Positions 1 to 11,280 of a DNA stretch of 64,000 nucleotides are shown here, in pieces. Below the pieces are notes generated by a model. It was not told where the DNA came from. It worked only from the letters and a program-made list of their open reading frames with translations, and searched no databases. Position 1 is the first letter of the stretch, and every line of letters begins with the position of its first letter. This stretch comes from Nageia nagi (lineage: Eukaryota > Pinophyta). The stretch lies in assembly GCA_050084985.1 (NCBI GenBank), contig JBITNC010000001.1, positions 54,002,001 through 54,066,000 on the forward strand, written 5' to 3'. Position numbers and translations under genes: made by a program.

Positions 1-1090
1 ATGTGGTGTATCATGTGTGATATCATTTATAATATTTCAAATGTATACAAGATGATTATATGCATATTGTAGGTTTGAAAATTCAAGGAGTGTTCCAATT
101 CCATGAAATATTTTAAAATAATTGAATGTTACCTATGATACTACTTGTTTTGAGTAAATGGAGGTAAGCATTATTTTTCTAATGTAAGAATGGTGTTACA
201 AAGATCTAAGTGATAAAAATGAGAAATGCAAGTAAGGGAAACCATGATACAGTTTTACCATCTATTTCGAGCATGATGTGCACTTTTGACTTGAAAAGAG
301 ATCATCCTTGAAAACTTGTATCTCGCAAAATAAAATCCTTTAATAGTACTTATGCAATCATCGATACTATCAATATAATTGCAACATTAAAATATGATAA
401 ACATATTTTCATTCAATCAAAGTACAAAAATATCATCAAACAATTACTAAGTTTAACCAGTATGAAGCATACTCCTAACATATAGCCTTAAGTGTTCTCA
501 AACGTGGGGTCTTGAGAGGTGGGCCATGATAATGTCCTCATCCTTTACTATTGGATAGATCTTTTCATGTCATTTCCAATAGTATCTAACACTCATATAT
601 TCTAATAAATGTTAACTAATTTACATCACTTTTTTGTGACTATTAATAACTAGATTCATATCTATCTTGAAGCTAGACTTTATCTTTGTCCCATACTTGG
701 ATCTTATATTACTAATGTTAGCTTCTCAATAACCCCAGACATCATACATATTTACCTTCTATCCATTCAGAAGGCCTATATATAGCTTGAAAAGCTCTAT
801 ATTTACCCTGAGAAATTCAAATTCAATTTTCCAAAGATTAGTAGCATTGTTTGAGGTGTGTGAGTACTTGTTGGAAAGGTATTTTCAATATCTATCTAAC
901 CATATTAAAAAAAAATTGATGTTTAGGAGAATTTTATTTTATTTTATAGCCTCTAAAAGTATCGATGGTTGTATCATCCCCAGATCACTAAATTTGGCTC
1001 GAGCACCTTAAAATCTTCACTTAATATGTATGGGTATCAACAAAATAAATTATGAAAACTTGATGATAACATGTTGAAATCCATTAGATA
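1..1090. other. Unassigned AT-rich DNA
   Basis: I see no domain, splice pattern, terminal repeat or tandem array that I can name here. The open frames are short and show no recognisable family. It is most likely decayed intergenic DNA. Confidence 0.5.
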
Positions 1091-1210
1091 TAAATTCTAA
1101 GGAAACTTACCAAAATACCCCTGTAAGTTCATGAAATTACTAAAATACCCCTCAATCTTTAAAAATTACCAAAATACCCCTATAAGTTCATGAAATTACC
1201 AAAATTACTC
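1091..1210 (+). repeat. Terminal-repeat-like block, inverted partner at 46935-47063
   Basis: The block opens TAAATTCTAAGGAAACTTAC and runs through repeated phrases of the type AAAATACCCCT...AAGTTCATGAAATTA. The reverse complement of 46935-47063 reads through the same phrases in the same order, including the opening TAAATTCTA. This style (AATTAC-AAAATACCCC) resembles the ends of Mutator-like elements, and the unrelated element at 2923-3870 has a comparable style. The two blocks are 46 kb apart, so they are probably two independent copies of one repeat and not the ends of a single element. Confidence 0.6.
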
Positions 1211-1914
1211 AAAGTATTAATAATATTTCTTTACTAAATATAGAAAGTTCATTGTCACAACTAGTGAATAAATGCTAATCTCATACTAGATTTCTTAAGA
1301 AAGATGTGAACTTTATTTGAGATAAAGAATATCAAGAATCCTTTGAAAATATCAAGACATGTTCTTTTCTCACCTATTCCAATACGTTATATTTCATGTA
1401 AACCTCTGTTAGTGTGTATATTTAAGATACTATGCATACATTAAATGGCTTATTTGCACAAAATAATGATGAAGAAAAAAAAAACAAAAAATTACTATTT
1501 CAACAAAATTCTAATTTATTATGAAGTTAAATATTTTTCCTATTGAGAAATTGGTGTTTATCTATTGTATTTGCAATAAAAAAATATAGACACTAAATTG
1601 TAAACTATGATACAAATATAATCCTAGGATTTCACTTGTTGATGAAAACGTTCAATTTAAACGTGAAGACCTTGATTAAATTTCAAAAGCTCATAATTCT
1701 AATAATATATCAAACCAACATTATCAATTACATATAAAAATATATATTATTATCAAAATTAATTTTTAAACCTTATTTATTAAATATAAATGTAAATTGA
1801 ATAATGTTTTGCCTAGAATCCAATTTACATTTTATTAGATGAATATCAATCAACATATGAGTAATTGGAAATCAATTAGCAGATACTTTGATTTCATGAG
1901 TATGTTATGAATTG
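1211..1914. other. Unassigned AT-rich DNA
   Basis: No coding or repeat structure recognised. Confidence 0.4.
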
Positions 1915-2922
1915 AGGACCTATTTCTTCCACGTGGCATAGTCTTATCCGCTCTTTCTGGTTGCAATTAATTAGTAATGATTGAATTTGTTTAATATCCG
2001 TACGGTTTGAGACGTCAACACTTGGCACTATATGGGTCCCACAAAATTGTTACGTTTATAAGCTGGGGGGCCTTTGAATGGTTGGCTTCATCGCTTTTAA
2101 TAAACTTGAGTAGGTTGCTGAGCTCTGCTGAAATAATTAAAATCTTAAAATGTTGTTAAGATGTCCACTTTCGTGGTACATAAAAATTTATATCTCAAGT
2201 TGAACTTTATTGGTCATATCAGTTGGGTTGGAAAATTAGACATAATTAGAAGTCTTACAGAAAATGAAGGGTTTCAAAGAAAAATTATGAAAAAAAATAA
2301 ACATTCGTCTTCATATTTATTGTCTATGGTGGTTAGATTTTGATTTTTTATCTTAAATTGTAAGATAAATTTAGTTTGAATTTTTCTATTGTTGTATATG
2401 TTTAGATTAAGAGAAATTAAGAATAAAAAGTTATAACTTCTTCAACTTCAAATTTAAGGGTTTTGAATTGAAGTTTACTTTTAACGATGTTTATGTGAAA
2501 GTGTTATAAACTTATAAAAAATAACATATTTTCAAGTAAATTATATTAACGTTCATTGGAGATCAATTGATATATAGGACTTGTAGTAGGTTATTACATA
2601 GCATGTATGTTTAGTATTGAGAATGAAGGGATAGAGGTCGGGACAGAGATCATAGCAAGATCAACACATGACCAACTCAACCAACAACAATAATTTGAAT
2701 TTGAATATATTTTATTATAAAATTTAAAGTTCTTAATTTTTTATTTTATAAAAATACGTGAAATAAAATGAATACTTACAAACATATCATTGATATAAGG
2801 TAGATTATATGATAGATAAATATATAGATAAATTTTTTAATGTGCTTTTAAACTTATTGGTTTGTAAGATCTATCAAATTTGTTCTATAAATAAATATAT
2901 ATTAATTAAGTATTTGAATTCA
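1915..2922 (+). repeat. Degraded duplicate of the CCR last intron, last exon and 3' flank
   Basis: This stretch follows the CCR pseudogene locus from about 56262 to 58080 in the same order and orientation. Shared landmarks include TTCTTCCACGTGGCATAGTC (1927 and 56267), the phrase around TTGTTA-GATGTC (2146 and 56480), the last-exon text (2406-2509 and 57169-57316), ATAAAATGAATACTTA (2765 and 57351), and AAATAAATATATAT-AATTAAGTA (2890 and 58040). About 550 bp present at 57440-57990 has no counterpart here. The first four to five exons are absent, so only the 3' end was duplicated or survived. The segment is interrupted at 2923 by the element ending at 3870. Confidence 0.75.
2406..2509 (+). pseudogene. 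CCR last-exon relic (second copy)
   Basis: An AG acceptor-like dinucleotide at 2404-2405 precedes a frame reading KLRIKSYNFFNF, then KGFELKFTF, and ending in TAA at 2507-2509. This lines up with the last exon of the CCR pseudogene (57169 onward; [22 protein letters not shown]). The conserved C-terminal tail (CLYE...LQEKGH in functional CCRs) is lost or unreadable. No other exon of this copy lies in the window, so it cannot encode an enzyme. It is best read as the tail of an older tandem CCR duplicate. The upstream exons may lie beyond position 1 or have been deleted. Confidence 0.65.
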
Positions 2923-3870
2923 GGAAAAATTACTAAAATGAACCTCACAAAATTAATATTTATAAAAATAACCCTCTAAAATTATTAATTACAAAAATGG
3001 CCCTGTAATTTTCAAACCATCATAATTTTATGAAAATCTTTTCATTCCGCCTGAGGATTCTTTATTATCTTCCTCAACATATTCCTCAACACAGAGTGGT
3101 CTGAGAAACACATGTTCAAATCCTCCAACGAAGTCGAGGCCTCTACACTTCAGAGGATACGATATGTCGATTTAGTAATGGTAGTTCAAGAGAGCAACTC
3201 TTGTTTGAGATTACAAGGCTTGTGCAAAAATACAAAGTAGAGAAGCGTAGCATCACCATCTCTGGACACAACATGGGCAACGCATTGGCCACGCTGTGTG
3301 CATACAATATTGCAGAGTTAGGAATTAACCATCCATATTACAATTCTTATTGTACTTTCCATAGATGATGTGGGGCACATCTCGAGTCGTAGCAATTTGG
3401 TGTGTTCATGATATAAAGCACTTCCTGAAAATACATGTAATTGATGAGGCCTCATGGGTGATGGTCTATAGGATACTAAGTATGGGCAGAGAAAGCTTTT
3501 CCATTTCTTGTAAATACTCATATATGATCTAGATGCGTAGATGATGTTTAGGAAGGCCATCAGCGATTGACAAAAAGGGGATGTTGAGATCTTACTACTG
3601 TAATTAAAGGGAAACGACCTCGACTTTGTTGAAGGATTTGAACATGAACTGCTCGGACCACTATGCGTTGAGGAATGTGTTGAGGAAGGTGACGAAGAAT
3701 CCTGATCAGGGGGAATGGAAAGATTTTCATAAAACTATGAAGATTTAGAAATCACATGGTCATTTTTGTAATTAACAATTTTATAGGGTCATTTTTGAAA
3801 TTAACAATTTTATAAGGTCCTTTTTATAAATATTTGTTTTGTTGGGGTCATTTTAGTAATTTAATTTCCC
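2923..3870. mobile_element. Pack-MULE-like element with long terminal inverted repeats
   Basis: The 948-bp element has terminal inverted repeats of about 230-250 bp, roughly 2923-3153 and 3622-3870. Reading inwards, both ends give TTACTAAAATGA-CC, then AATATTTATAAAAA, then TTAATTACAAAAATG, then TTTTATGAAAATCTTT, then a GATTCTT-TCTTCCTCAACA stretch. Long inverted repeats and a 9-bp target duplication fit a Mutator-like element. It encodes no transposase, so it would have to be mobilised in trans. The roughly 470-bp centre carries a fragment of a lipase gene, which makes it a Pack-MULE by definition. The matching position in the CCR paralogue (near 58069) has no insertion. Confidence 0.75.
3180..3445 (+). 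pseudogene. Captured class-3 lipase (phospholipase A1-like) fragment
   Basis: The frame from 3180 reads [17 protein letters not shown], then [16 protein letters not shown], then [11 protein letters not shown] (to 3329). This is the helix, strand and nucleophile-elbow region of plant class-3 lipases of the phospholipase A1-II/DAD1 type, which normally carry GHSLG. Here the elbow reads GHNMG, so the catalytic serine is replaced by asparagine. After a frame change, 3391-3435 reads RVVAIWCVHDIKHF, matching the RVV-VHD-P strand that follows in this family, where the aspartate is part of the catalytic triad. The start, the lid and the C-terminal histidine region are not seen. This is a carried gene piece, not a working enzyme. 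Confidence in the family is good; which paralogue was the donor is unknown. Confidence 0.7.
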
Positions 3871-3879
3871 TTGAATTAA

Positions 3880-6800
3880 TGTTTCTCACATAATTAAGTT
3901 ATACAATGAAATTGCTAAGTTTGTTTTGGTTATCTATGTTTAAGAATTTGTAGATCAAGTTGTAATTACAAATATCTTTGTAGGTTTGTTTAATATCTTT
4001 GTAGAGTGGAAAAAGAGGAGAATAAGTTTCATCCTCTATGGCATTTTTGGTTATAAAACTTACATATTATTTTATCTCAAGATATTTGAGGAATTATCCA
4101 TCTACCAATTTCACTATGTAGTTTGTGTGGATTAGTTCTTAATTTTGCAATCACATGTTTCTTTTTTAGGTTAATAATCTTATGTCGATAAATAAATGTT
4201 CAAGTTTTAGATTAATGATATTTTTGTAGTAAGCTAGTTTTCTTTTATCTTTGATGATATCATCACTCCAAACATTTTGAATTACTTTATTTGTAATTCA
4301 TACTTCTAATTTGTCAATATTACAGGCCCGATTATTATGTATGCCATAAAAATCAAGCTACCTATCAAAGTCTTTTAACCAACCTCTTTTAATATTTTGA
4401 TGAATTAAACAAGTTTGATGCATGACTATGGGCAATCTAATAATATCTAACTTTGTTTATTTATAATTTGTCATTTTAAAGCTTCACTTTTAATACTTGA
4501 AAAATATTCACTCAAAGTATTGATCAATGGAAAATTTATACAATTCTTCTCTAAAAGGATCTTTGATATGGAACTATAGAAGTTCCTTGTAGTCACAAGC
4601 TAATATCCTAATGATCCATGCAAAGAGATTCAATTCACATTCTCCTCTTCGTGTTGCTCTAAGAAGTTTCTCTTCATGAAATGATCAAATAATAATTATT
4701 AATCATAAAGAGATCATATGATTCGATGTACATGAAATTTGATAATATGTCCTAAAAGCGGATTCCATTATATAGGGTGATGGAAGTCTCCTACAAATAA
4801 TAAATACTTCTCAACCATTCCCTACAAAGAATATATATCAAAACAATTCTTATACATGCTTTATAATTTTATACATTTAATAAGTTAGAGGAGTTGAAGA
4901 ATCTGATCATCATGTGCTCAATGAGATGATATAATTTAGAAGATGATAAAATTTTGAGAAATAGCATCCATATCATTATGCATAGTCTAACCAAGATTTT
5001 GAGTAAAAGTAAGAATACATGATTCCATCCTACCAACATGATAGACTCTAAAACCTATAGCGAAGTAGAGTTATATACTCATATGGGTTGAATGCAACAA
5101 CACATGAAGATTCAACAAGAATTGTAAAAATGCTTGATATTTGGGAGAAGGACATAAGTACAATGGTGATTAATGATTAGATAATTTCACTAATAATAGA
5201 ATAATATGAGAAATAAATAAATAAAATCATGAAAGATATCAACTAAGTTTTAAAGAAGCAAGGTTAGTAAGAACTTGAGAAATTAAGTACTTAAAGCACA
5301 TCATGAATACCCAAAAATTTGAATCATGTCCTATTTATATTGAGTCTAGAAGATCAAGATATGCTAATAACTATCATAAGGAAGGATCCTAAGTATGATG
5401 AAGAATGACCATCCCTAATCAAAACTAAAGTGAAGATTTCAACAATGCACCAACACCTAACACAATAAGAATTTAGCTAACCATGGTCAAGCTCTCTATT
5501 AAATTCTTAGTAAAGTTATCATCAAAAGATTTAGGGCTTAATCAAAAAATCAGGAAGAAGAAGAGGTGGAAGATTCTTAAGTATCTTAAGACAAATCATG
5601 AGGATGCCTTCTACCTAATAGGTATGGGTTAAAATGTTGAAAAAAAAAACCTTATAGTTGTAGACACTTAAAAATAGCTCCTAGATACATTTGATGTATT
5701 TAGTTACTTAAAAATAACACCTAAGAATCATTCAAAATTACCTTACTTCTACTTTTTACATTGATAAGATCAAACAAAAAATATTTAAATTATATACCAT
5801 ATATCAAGATCTCAACCATAAAAGTTCACACATCTCATGAAAATTGGATGAGGACTTGCTAAATTATGATAAGGCCAACTAAATATTTTTACATAACTTA
5901 AATATATAAATACCTCCTTAAATTTTTAGAAGAGCTAATTATGAGGATTTATGAGATATCAAGATCAATTTGTATGTATATTTTGGCCTTTGAATCTCTT
6001 GTTCCATTATTTATGAATCAATTAAGAATTTTAATCATCAAGATCATCATCTTGATGAACTAATATAGTTTTTTGAAATCAAATCATATTCATAAAATTC
6101 ATGCTATAATAATTGATTCACTCCAATATCTTGATCAAATGGCGATAATAAACCATGCAATTTCATATTTATCTAATATTTCACCTAGATATAATGCAAT
6201 ATCTACATTAAAATAATAATTAATTTTTTAATTTGGAGTTTGAGGAATGTATTAAGGTAAAATTAGGTTCATATTATATTGAATGATATTTAGGGAATTA
6301 ATATCCTTTTGAGAAAGCTCAGTTTCTAATAGATCTTAGGGATAATCCTAAGATAACTCTCTAAATAATGCATATGCATTTAAAAGTTTGATTGATATTT
6401 TGTAAGTTAACCAGTTAGATTTGAATCTAAAGTAAGGAAGTAATCAAGATTCAAGATCAAGAGAATATGATATCAGGTATGTCATAATAAACACTTAAGC
6501 CCATATTCATTTTCAATACATATATGAATGTTAGATTTATTTAAGAAACCTTGATTGTGTTAGCATTTTAATTCTACATTTTTATCATGCCTAGTGGGAC
6601 CTACATTTTTCTATGTTAATAACATCATAAAGGATTTAAAATCATAAACCTTTTTAATCAATAATCAATTATAAACCATCCAACTTATTAGTGGTGATCT
6701 CATCAATATCAACCTTCTTGATACCATCTTGATTGACCATTTCAAAATGATAAGCTAATCATAACCCACATAAGCATGAGAGATCATATGCCTCTTAGTG

Positions 6801-7081
6801 ATCATCGATATAAGTTTTATCTAACTCTCTATGATGATGCTTATTTTGGAGGAACAAATCAATTATGATATCCTACGATATAATATAGAAACACGATTTT
6901 AGTCTCAATTTGATAACCAATCCCCCAAGTTCAATGAGGGGTTTATTAAAGAAAATATTAGGATACCAAAATATAAGAATCTTTTACATATTGGCTAATC
7001 AGTAAATAGTAAATAATAAAAATCATTTATACAACTATTAAAGGATTATATCAATTTTTTTACTTGGTTATAGATTAATAT
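3880..7081. other. Unassigned AT-rich intergenic DNA (3.2 kb)
   Basis: The longest frames are short and match no family I know. I see no paired LTRs, TIRs, tandem arrays or splice-bounded exons. Part may be the remains of old retrotransposons, because the flank from 7082 onward is repeat DNA. Confidence 0.4.
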
Positions 7082-7324
7082 GCTGGGAATTAGTACCTAC
7101 ATTTGATTTTTATTTAATTAAAAACTATATTTTAGGTATCTAAGTATCAAAGTAATTTAATTCTTTATTTTTCTATAATTAAGGAATAAAGTGTAATTTT
7201 GCTCCTTTCTATCCTTTAGTGATAGGTCCAAGGAGTACTAGCCAAGAAGGTGTTTTGGCTGATAGTGCAACCTCTCATCTATTTAAGGGAATAAGGATAT
7301 GCCATTGATCATATCTAGTGTAGA
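7082..7324 (+). repeat. Dispersed repeat, second copy at about 42130-42375
   Basis: The two copies share ATATTTTAGGTATCTAA, AAAGTAATTTAATT, a GATAGGTCCAAGGAGT-type stretch and CTCTCATCTATTTAAGGGAA. In each place the repeat lies upstream of gypsy-like coding remains: 13098 onward after the element inserted at 7325, and 42785 onward. It is probably part of the LTR or leader of one older gypsy family. Confidence 0.6.
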
Positions 7325-7971
7325 TGATTAAAAATGAATTATTATTTATTAAATAATTAATTTTAGAGCCTCAATGATGTATTATGTAAAAGGGGTTAAA
7401 TAATACCCTAAGTTATGTCAAAGCTATGTAATATGTCTAGTGGACCCTTGTGGCATGTACAAGGGGTCAAAAAGATCAAAGTCATGTAAACTTGTATCAT
7501 ATATATAGGCATCAAAGATGACCTAAAACACATCCACATGATCTAAGGGGATCATATCTAAAAGACAGGTCACGGGAAAATGAATATGAGGAGGACTCTA
7601 GAGAGACTCTAGCACATGTTACATCACTCTGTTATTTATAAATACTATTTGTGAGTTATATATTATGTTTGCTATTTGATGATTCTTTCATTCACTCATC
7701 ATTACATTATTTGTTACATCTATTATATTTCTTATCTTAGGCTGCCAATAGCATGCCAAGTATAGGATTCCAAAAGAGTGCAATTGAATGAATATATGCT
7801 TATGTTTTGTGTTTATCTTAATGGAATGAACATGTGATATAATTAAGCACAAGTATCTTTTTGTTATGAATTATTGACATATTCTAGATATATGCATTAA
7901 TAAGAAACAAGTAGACCAATAGTGCATTATTAACCCCCATAAATAATTAATTGCATTATTTTGGGACTACA
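7325..7971 (+). repeat. 5' LTR of gypsy element
   Basis: It begins TGATTAAAAATGAATT and ends GGGACTACA. The first 375 bp match 12719-13097 closely (AGAGCCTCAATGATGTATTA, GTGGCATGTACAAG, GATATGAGGAGGACTCT). The sequence after its end, TTTTGGTGAACC, stands where a primer-binding site should be, but I do not recognise the tRNA. Confidence 0.7.
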
Positions 7972-8279
7972 TTTTGGTGAACCTAATTGTTCAAGTTTTC
8001 TCACCATATTGGTGAGATCTCGCAAGTTTTCTATCACAGGTTTGCATTGCCAGTGTTGTGCATCCCTATTCCTAGGCTGATAGTAGCATAGAAAAGGATC
8101 CAAAAATCCTTGCCTTGATGCAAGAAATGAACAAAAATATGCTCAAGATGAGAAAAGTTATTAATACATTAATTGGTATAGGAAGCTCAACATCTGCTCC
8201 TACTATTCAAGCTACATCTTCTAGCACCTCACAACCATAAAATCTGGATGAATATGATGGCATCTTCACTTTACCCTTA

Positions 8280-9260
8280 ACGGATGAGATCTACAACTTT
8301 ACCCTACCACTTGAGCATAAGGCCCCCAAGTTCAAGATGTTTAGTGGCGAGTAAGATCCCAAACAACATCTCATAGGCTTTTAGGAGGAATGCTTATTGA
8401 AGCTAGGATCAAAGGAGAGATTGATGGCAAAATTCTTCCCAAGGAGTCTAAAAGGGGATGCTAATCAATGGTACTACACTCTACCAGGTAATTTGATCAA
8501 TTCATTCAAGACCTTAGTCAAAGTGTTCATAGGAAAATACAAACACAACATCAAGGAGCAAAGCAATGTATTTGAGTTATGTGCAATCCAACAAGGAAGT
8601 AATGAAACCCTAGAGAAGTATGTTCCATGCTTCAAAAAGGTATGGTAATCTATTTGAAGTAAATTAAATGAACATGAAATTTGTGCTATTTTTCATGAAT
8701 CTATTGTACCTGTTCTTAATTTGCATGCTCCTAGTGCTAAAGATATTATTTTTGGAGTATTAGTTCAACAATTATTGCAGAAAGAGAAGGCATTGTTAGC
8801 TTTAGGTGAGATTAAGTATGCACCTAACCCCTTTGTGCAAGACACTAGAAAAACATATGCGAAGAAAGAGGAAAAACTAATACATATGGTAGATAGACCT
8901 AATTCCCCTCCAAAGATGTAAAGATCTCAGACCACAAAAGAGAACTCATACATTTTTGGTACAACCATGCATTATTTTGATGGATCTAATAAAAAGAGGA
9001 CTTTTACATCCCCTTGAGAATTCTTCCCAAGATGATAATACTCCTATGGGATGCTTTGATGCTTATTGTACTTACCATCAATGAAAAGGGCATGCTACAA
9101 ACTTTTGCAAGACATTAGAAGCTGCAATATTGGATCTTATGGAGAAAGGAAGGTATACAATTGATGAAAGTATTTCCAACCAAGGACCTATAATTAATAT
9201 CATTTTAGTGGAAAAGGAGGTTTGTGCCAACTTAAGAAGAGGACAACCACGCTAAGTTCC
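8280..9260 (+). pseudogene. Gypsy gag (capsid) with inner stops
   Basis: Gag forms the retrotransposon particle in the cytoplasm. The frame at 8400-8648 reads FFPRSLKGDANQWYYTLP, then SFKTLVKVFIGKY, then QQGSNETLEKYVPCFKKVW. This is the retrotransposon gag core (L-x-G-A-x-x-W-x-x-L, then S-F-x-L, then E-S/T-L-x-x-Y). It continues as PVLNLHAPSAKDIIFGVLVQ to about 8920. Near 9070 the text TYHQ*KGHATNFCKTL is a damaged single zinc knuckle of the C-x-x-H type. Stops before 8397, at about 8649 and at 8919 break the frame. Confidence 0.65.
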
Positions 9261-9591
9261 AAATTTGATCACAACTAAACAAGTAAGTATCCCTCATGAT
9301 CTTAAAGTCTATAGCATGATTGATCAATTGAAAAATACACCTACTAAAATTAGTTTATATGATCTTATTTCTACATCTCAAGTTCATAGGGATATATTAT
9401 ATGCTTTGTTAAAAAATGAAACTGTCTCTACTAATATTTCAACTACTATGTTTTTTGAAAAAATTGGAACCATTAAGGAATGTGATGCTATTTCTTTTTA
9501 CAAATATGAAAAGCTTAATCAAGAATTGTTAGATGAATGTTCAAATTTATATATCACACATATGGTTGATGGATGGAAAGTTAAATGAACA

Positions 9592-9987
9592 ATGGTAGAT
9601 AATGGATCTATAGTAAATGTATACTCTAATAATTTTTTGATGCAATTACAAGAGAAAGGTCTCGAGATTGCTCCTTTAGAAGAAGCTACCTTCAAGATTA
9701 GGACTTATGATATCTCATTAAAAAAACCTATGGGAATAGCTACACTCATGATTACTATAGGTGTCAAGACTATAGTGGCAAAATTTCAAGTTGTAGAGTC
9801 CAAATTATCATATAACATGCTCTTAAGGAGACCTTGGATTCATGACATGGATGTAATCCCTTCAACACTACATGGCAGATTGAAGTTTGAATTCCAAGGT
9901 GAAGTACATATAGTCATGGGAGATCCTAAGCCATATGCACTATGCAATGTTGTTGATTTGGAAGAATTTACCATGCTACTACCATGA
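9592..9987 (+). CDS. Gypsy aspartic protease domain
   Basis: The protease processes the Gag-Pol polyprotein. The open frame of 131 codons begins VDNGSIVNVYSNNFL, which occupies the place of the VDxGS active-site loop of retroviral-type aspartic proteases. Plant gypsy elements commonly read VDSGS or VDNGS here. It continues through MLLRRPWIHDMDVIPSTLH, the conserved LLGRPWI-H segment that closes the protease fold in this lineage. It lies 3 bases after the stop of the preceding frame and was presumably one polyprotein with gag. The domain is intact as read, but the element is defective. Confidence 0.65.
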   Translation: MVDNGSIVNVYSNNFLMQLQEKGLEIAPLEEATFKIRTYDISLKKPMGIATLMITIGVKTIVAKFQVVESKLSYNMLLRRPWIHDMDVIPSTLHGRLKFEFQGEVHIVMGDPKPYALCNVVDLEEFTMLLP

Positions 9988-10732
9988 TATGAGATGGAAC
10001 CCTTGGAATACCCCACACCAAAGGTTAATAACAAAAAAAGGTACAGATCATGAAGATAGACATTGGAACCTACAAAATTGATGATATGAATCCATTTATG
10101 TCCATCAAAGACTTGGGATGGCCCAGGATATTAGCAACATGCTATTCTACCAGCAAGCTACTAGCAACATGAAAATGAGGGTGACAGTGACTAATCTTGC
10201 TTTGCCTTATTGAAAAAGATAAATCAAACATCTTCAATTGACATACCATCATCTTTTGAACTAGGTAAGATCTTTCCCTCTTCATTTTTTCACAAGTACA
10301 TGCTTCAAAATTGTAAATACAAAGGGAGTGTTAGAAAAATTTGAACAAGGAATGCCTATAAGACTCAAATGAACAAAACAGGCTTGGGTAATGATGGACA
10401 AATAAAATAGAAATGGAATCCTATTAAGTTTGTTAAGGAATGCAATCTAATAGAGTTATCAAATGATATTAATGTAGATACATGGATTGATGATTCTATA
10501 CATCTTGAGTTTCATTATTTTAGTAATGATGATGATCTTCTTGAATACTTGGGGGCACACTCAAAATTTCCCAAATCTAATGAGAAAAGTCAACCAAATT
10601 ATGTACTTAATGAATATGCTTATTTTGGTCAAGAGATCAATTTTCATGAAGTATTGTAGGTTTAGCCATTAGATACAGCTAAGGATGAAGTACCAAACAT
10701 ATAAGAATTTCCATCCTTGTTGCAAAAAGAAG

Positions 10733-11280
10733 ATCTTACAATCAAGAACATACTTACCAAAACATGGGATAAATACAAGAAAGATTGGTATGAGCAATTA
10801 CCATACGCATTATGGGCATATAGAACCAATATCCATACCACCATTGGGGAAACATAATTTTCATTGATATATGGAGATGAAGCTATTGTCCCACTTGAGT
10901 TGGAGATCTTAGGATTTCCTTATAGGGTGATATATCAAATGAAGATGCATGAAAAGCAAGGTTGCAATAGTTGGAATCATTAGATGAAAAAGAATCAGAG
11001 CCATTGAACATCAGAAGGTATATTATGCAAAACTCAAGAGAGCATTTGGTAAGAAGATCAAAGAAAAAGAATTCAAAATAGAAGATTTAGTGTTGAAAGA
11101 AAACATCAATAAAAAAATAGCAAATGATGAAGCAAAAGGCAAGTTTGAGTACAATTGGTTGGGCCCATTTGTTGTAATTGATGCAATAGGATCAGGTTTA
11201 TATTGACTATCATCCATGGATGGTAAAGAAGAACCAAATAAATTCAATTCTATCCATATTAAATGATTCTATGCTTAAAA
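10733..11280 (+). pseudogene. Gypsy integrase C-terminal part
   Basis: The frame reads YEQLPYALWAYRTNIHTTIG, then FSLIYGDEAIVPLELEI. These are the end of the integrase core and the start of the C-terminal DNA-binding part in plant gypsy elements (LPFALWAYRT, SLVYG-EAVLP-EIEI). A stop lies between the two pieces. Further on, AKGKFEYNWLGPFVV is the usual final strand, read after a frame change. The catalytic D,D-35-E part is absent, which places a deletion breakpoint just upstream. The spacer at 10000-10680 has no recognised domain. Confidence 0.6.

Larger units (their letters stand above)
2914..3879. repeat. 9-bp target-site duplication flanking the MULE
   Basis: TTGAATTCA (2914-2922) lies just before the left terminus and TTGAATTAA (3871-3879) just after the right terminus. 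They match at 8 of 9 positions. A 9-bp duplication is the hallmark length for Mutator-like transposons. Confidence 0.7.

Noticed and set aside
3060-3160. Possible coding text at the start and end of the lipase-carrying element (for example KNPDQGEWKDF near 3700)
   Set aside because: It lies in the inverted repeats and recurs inverted at the other end, so it is repeat sequence and not lipase.
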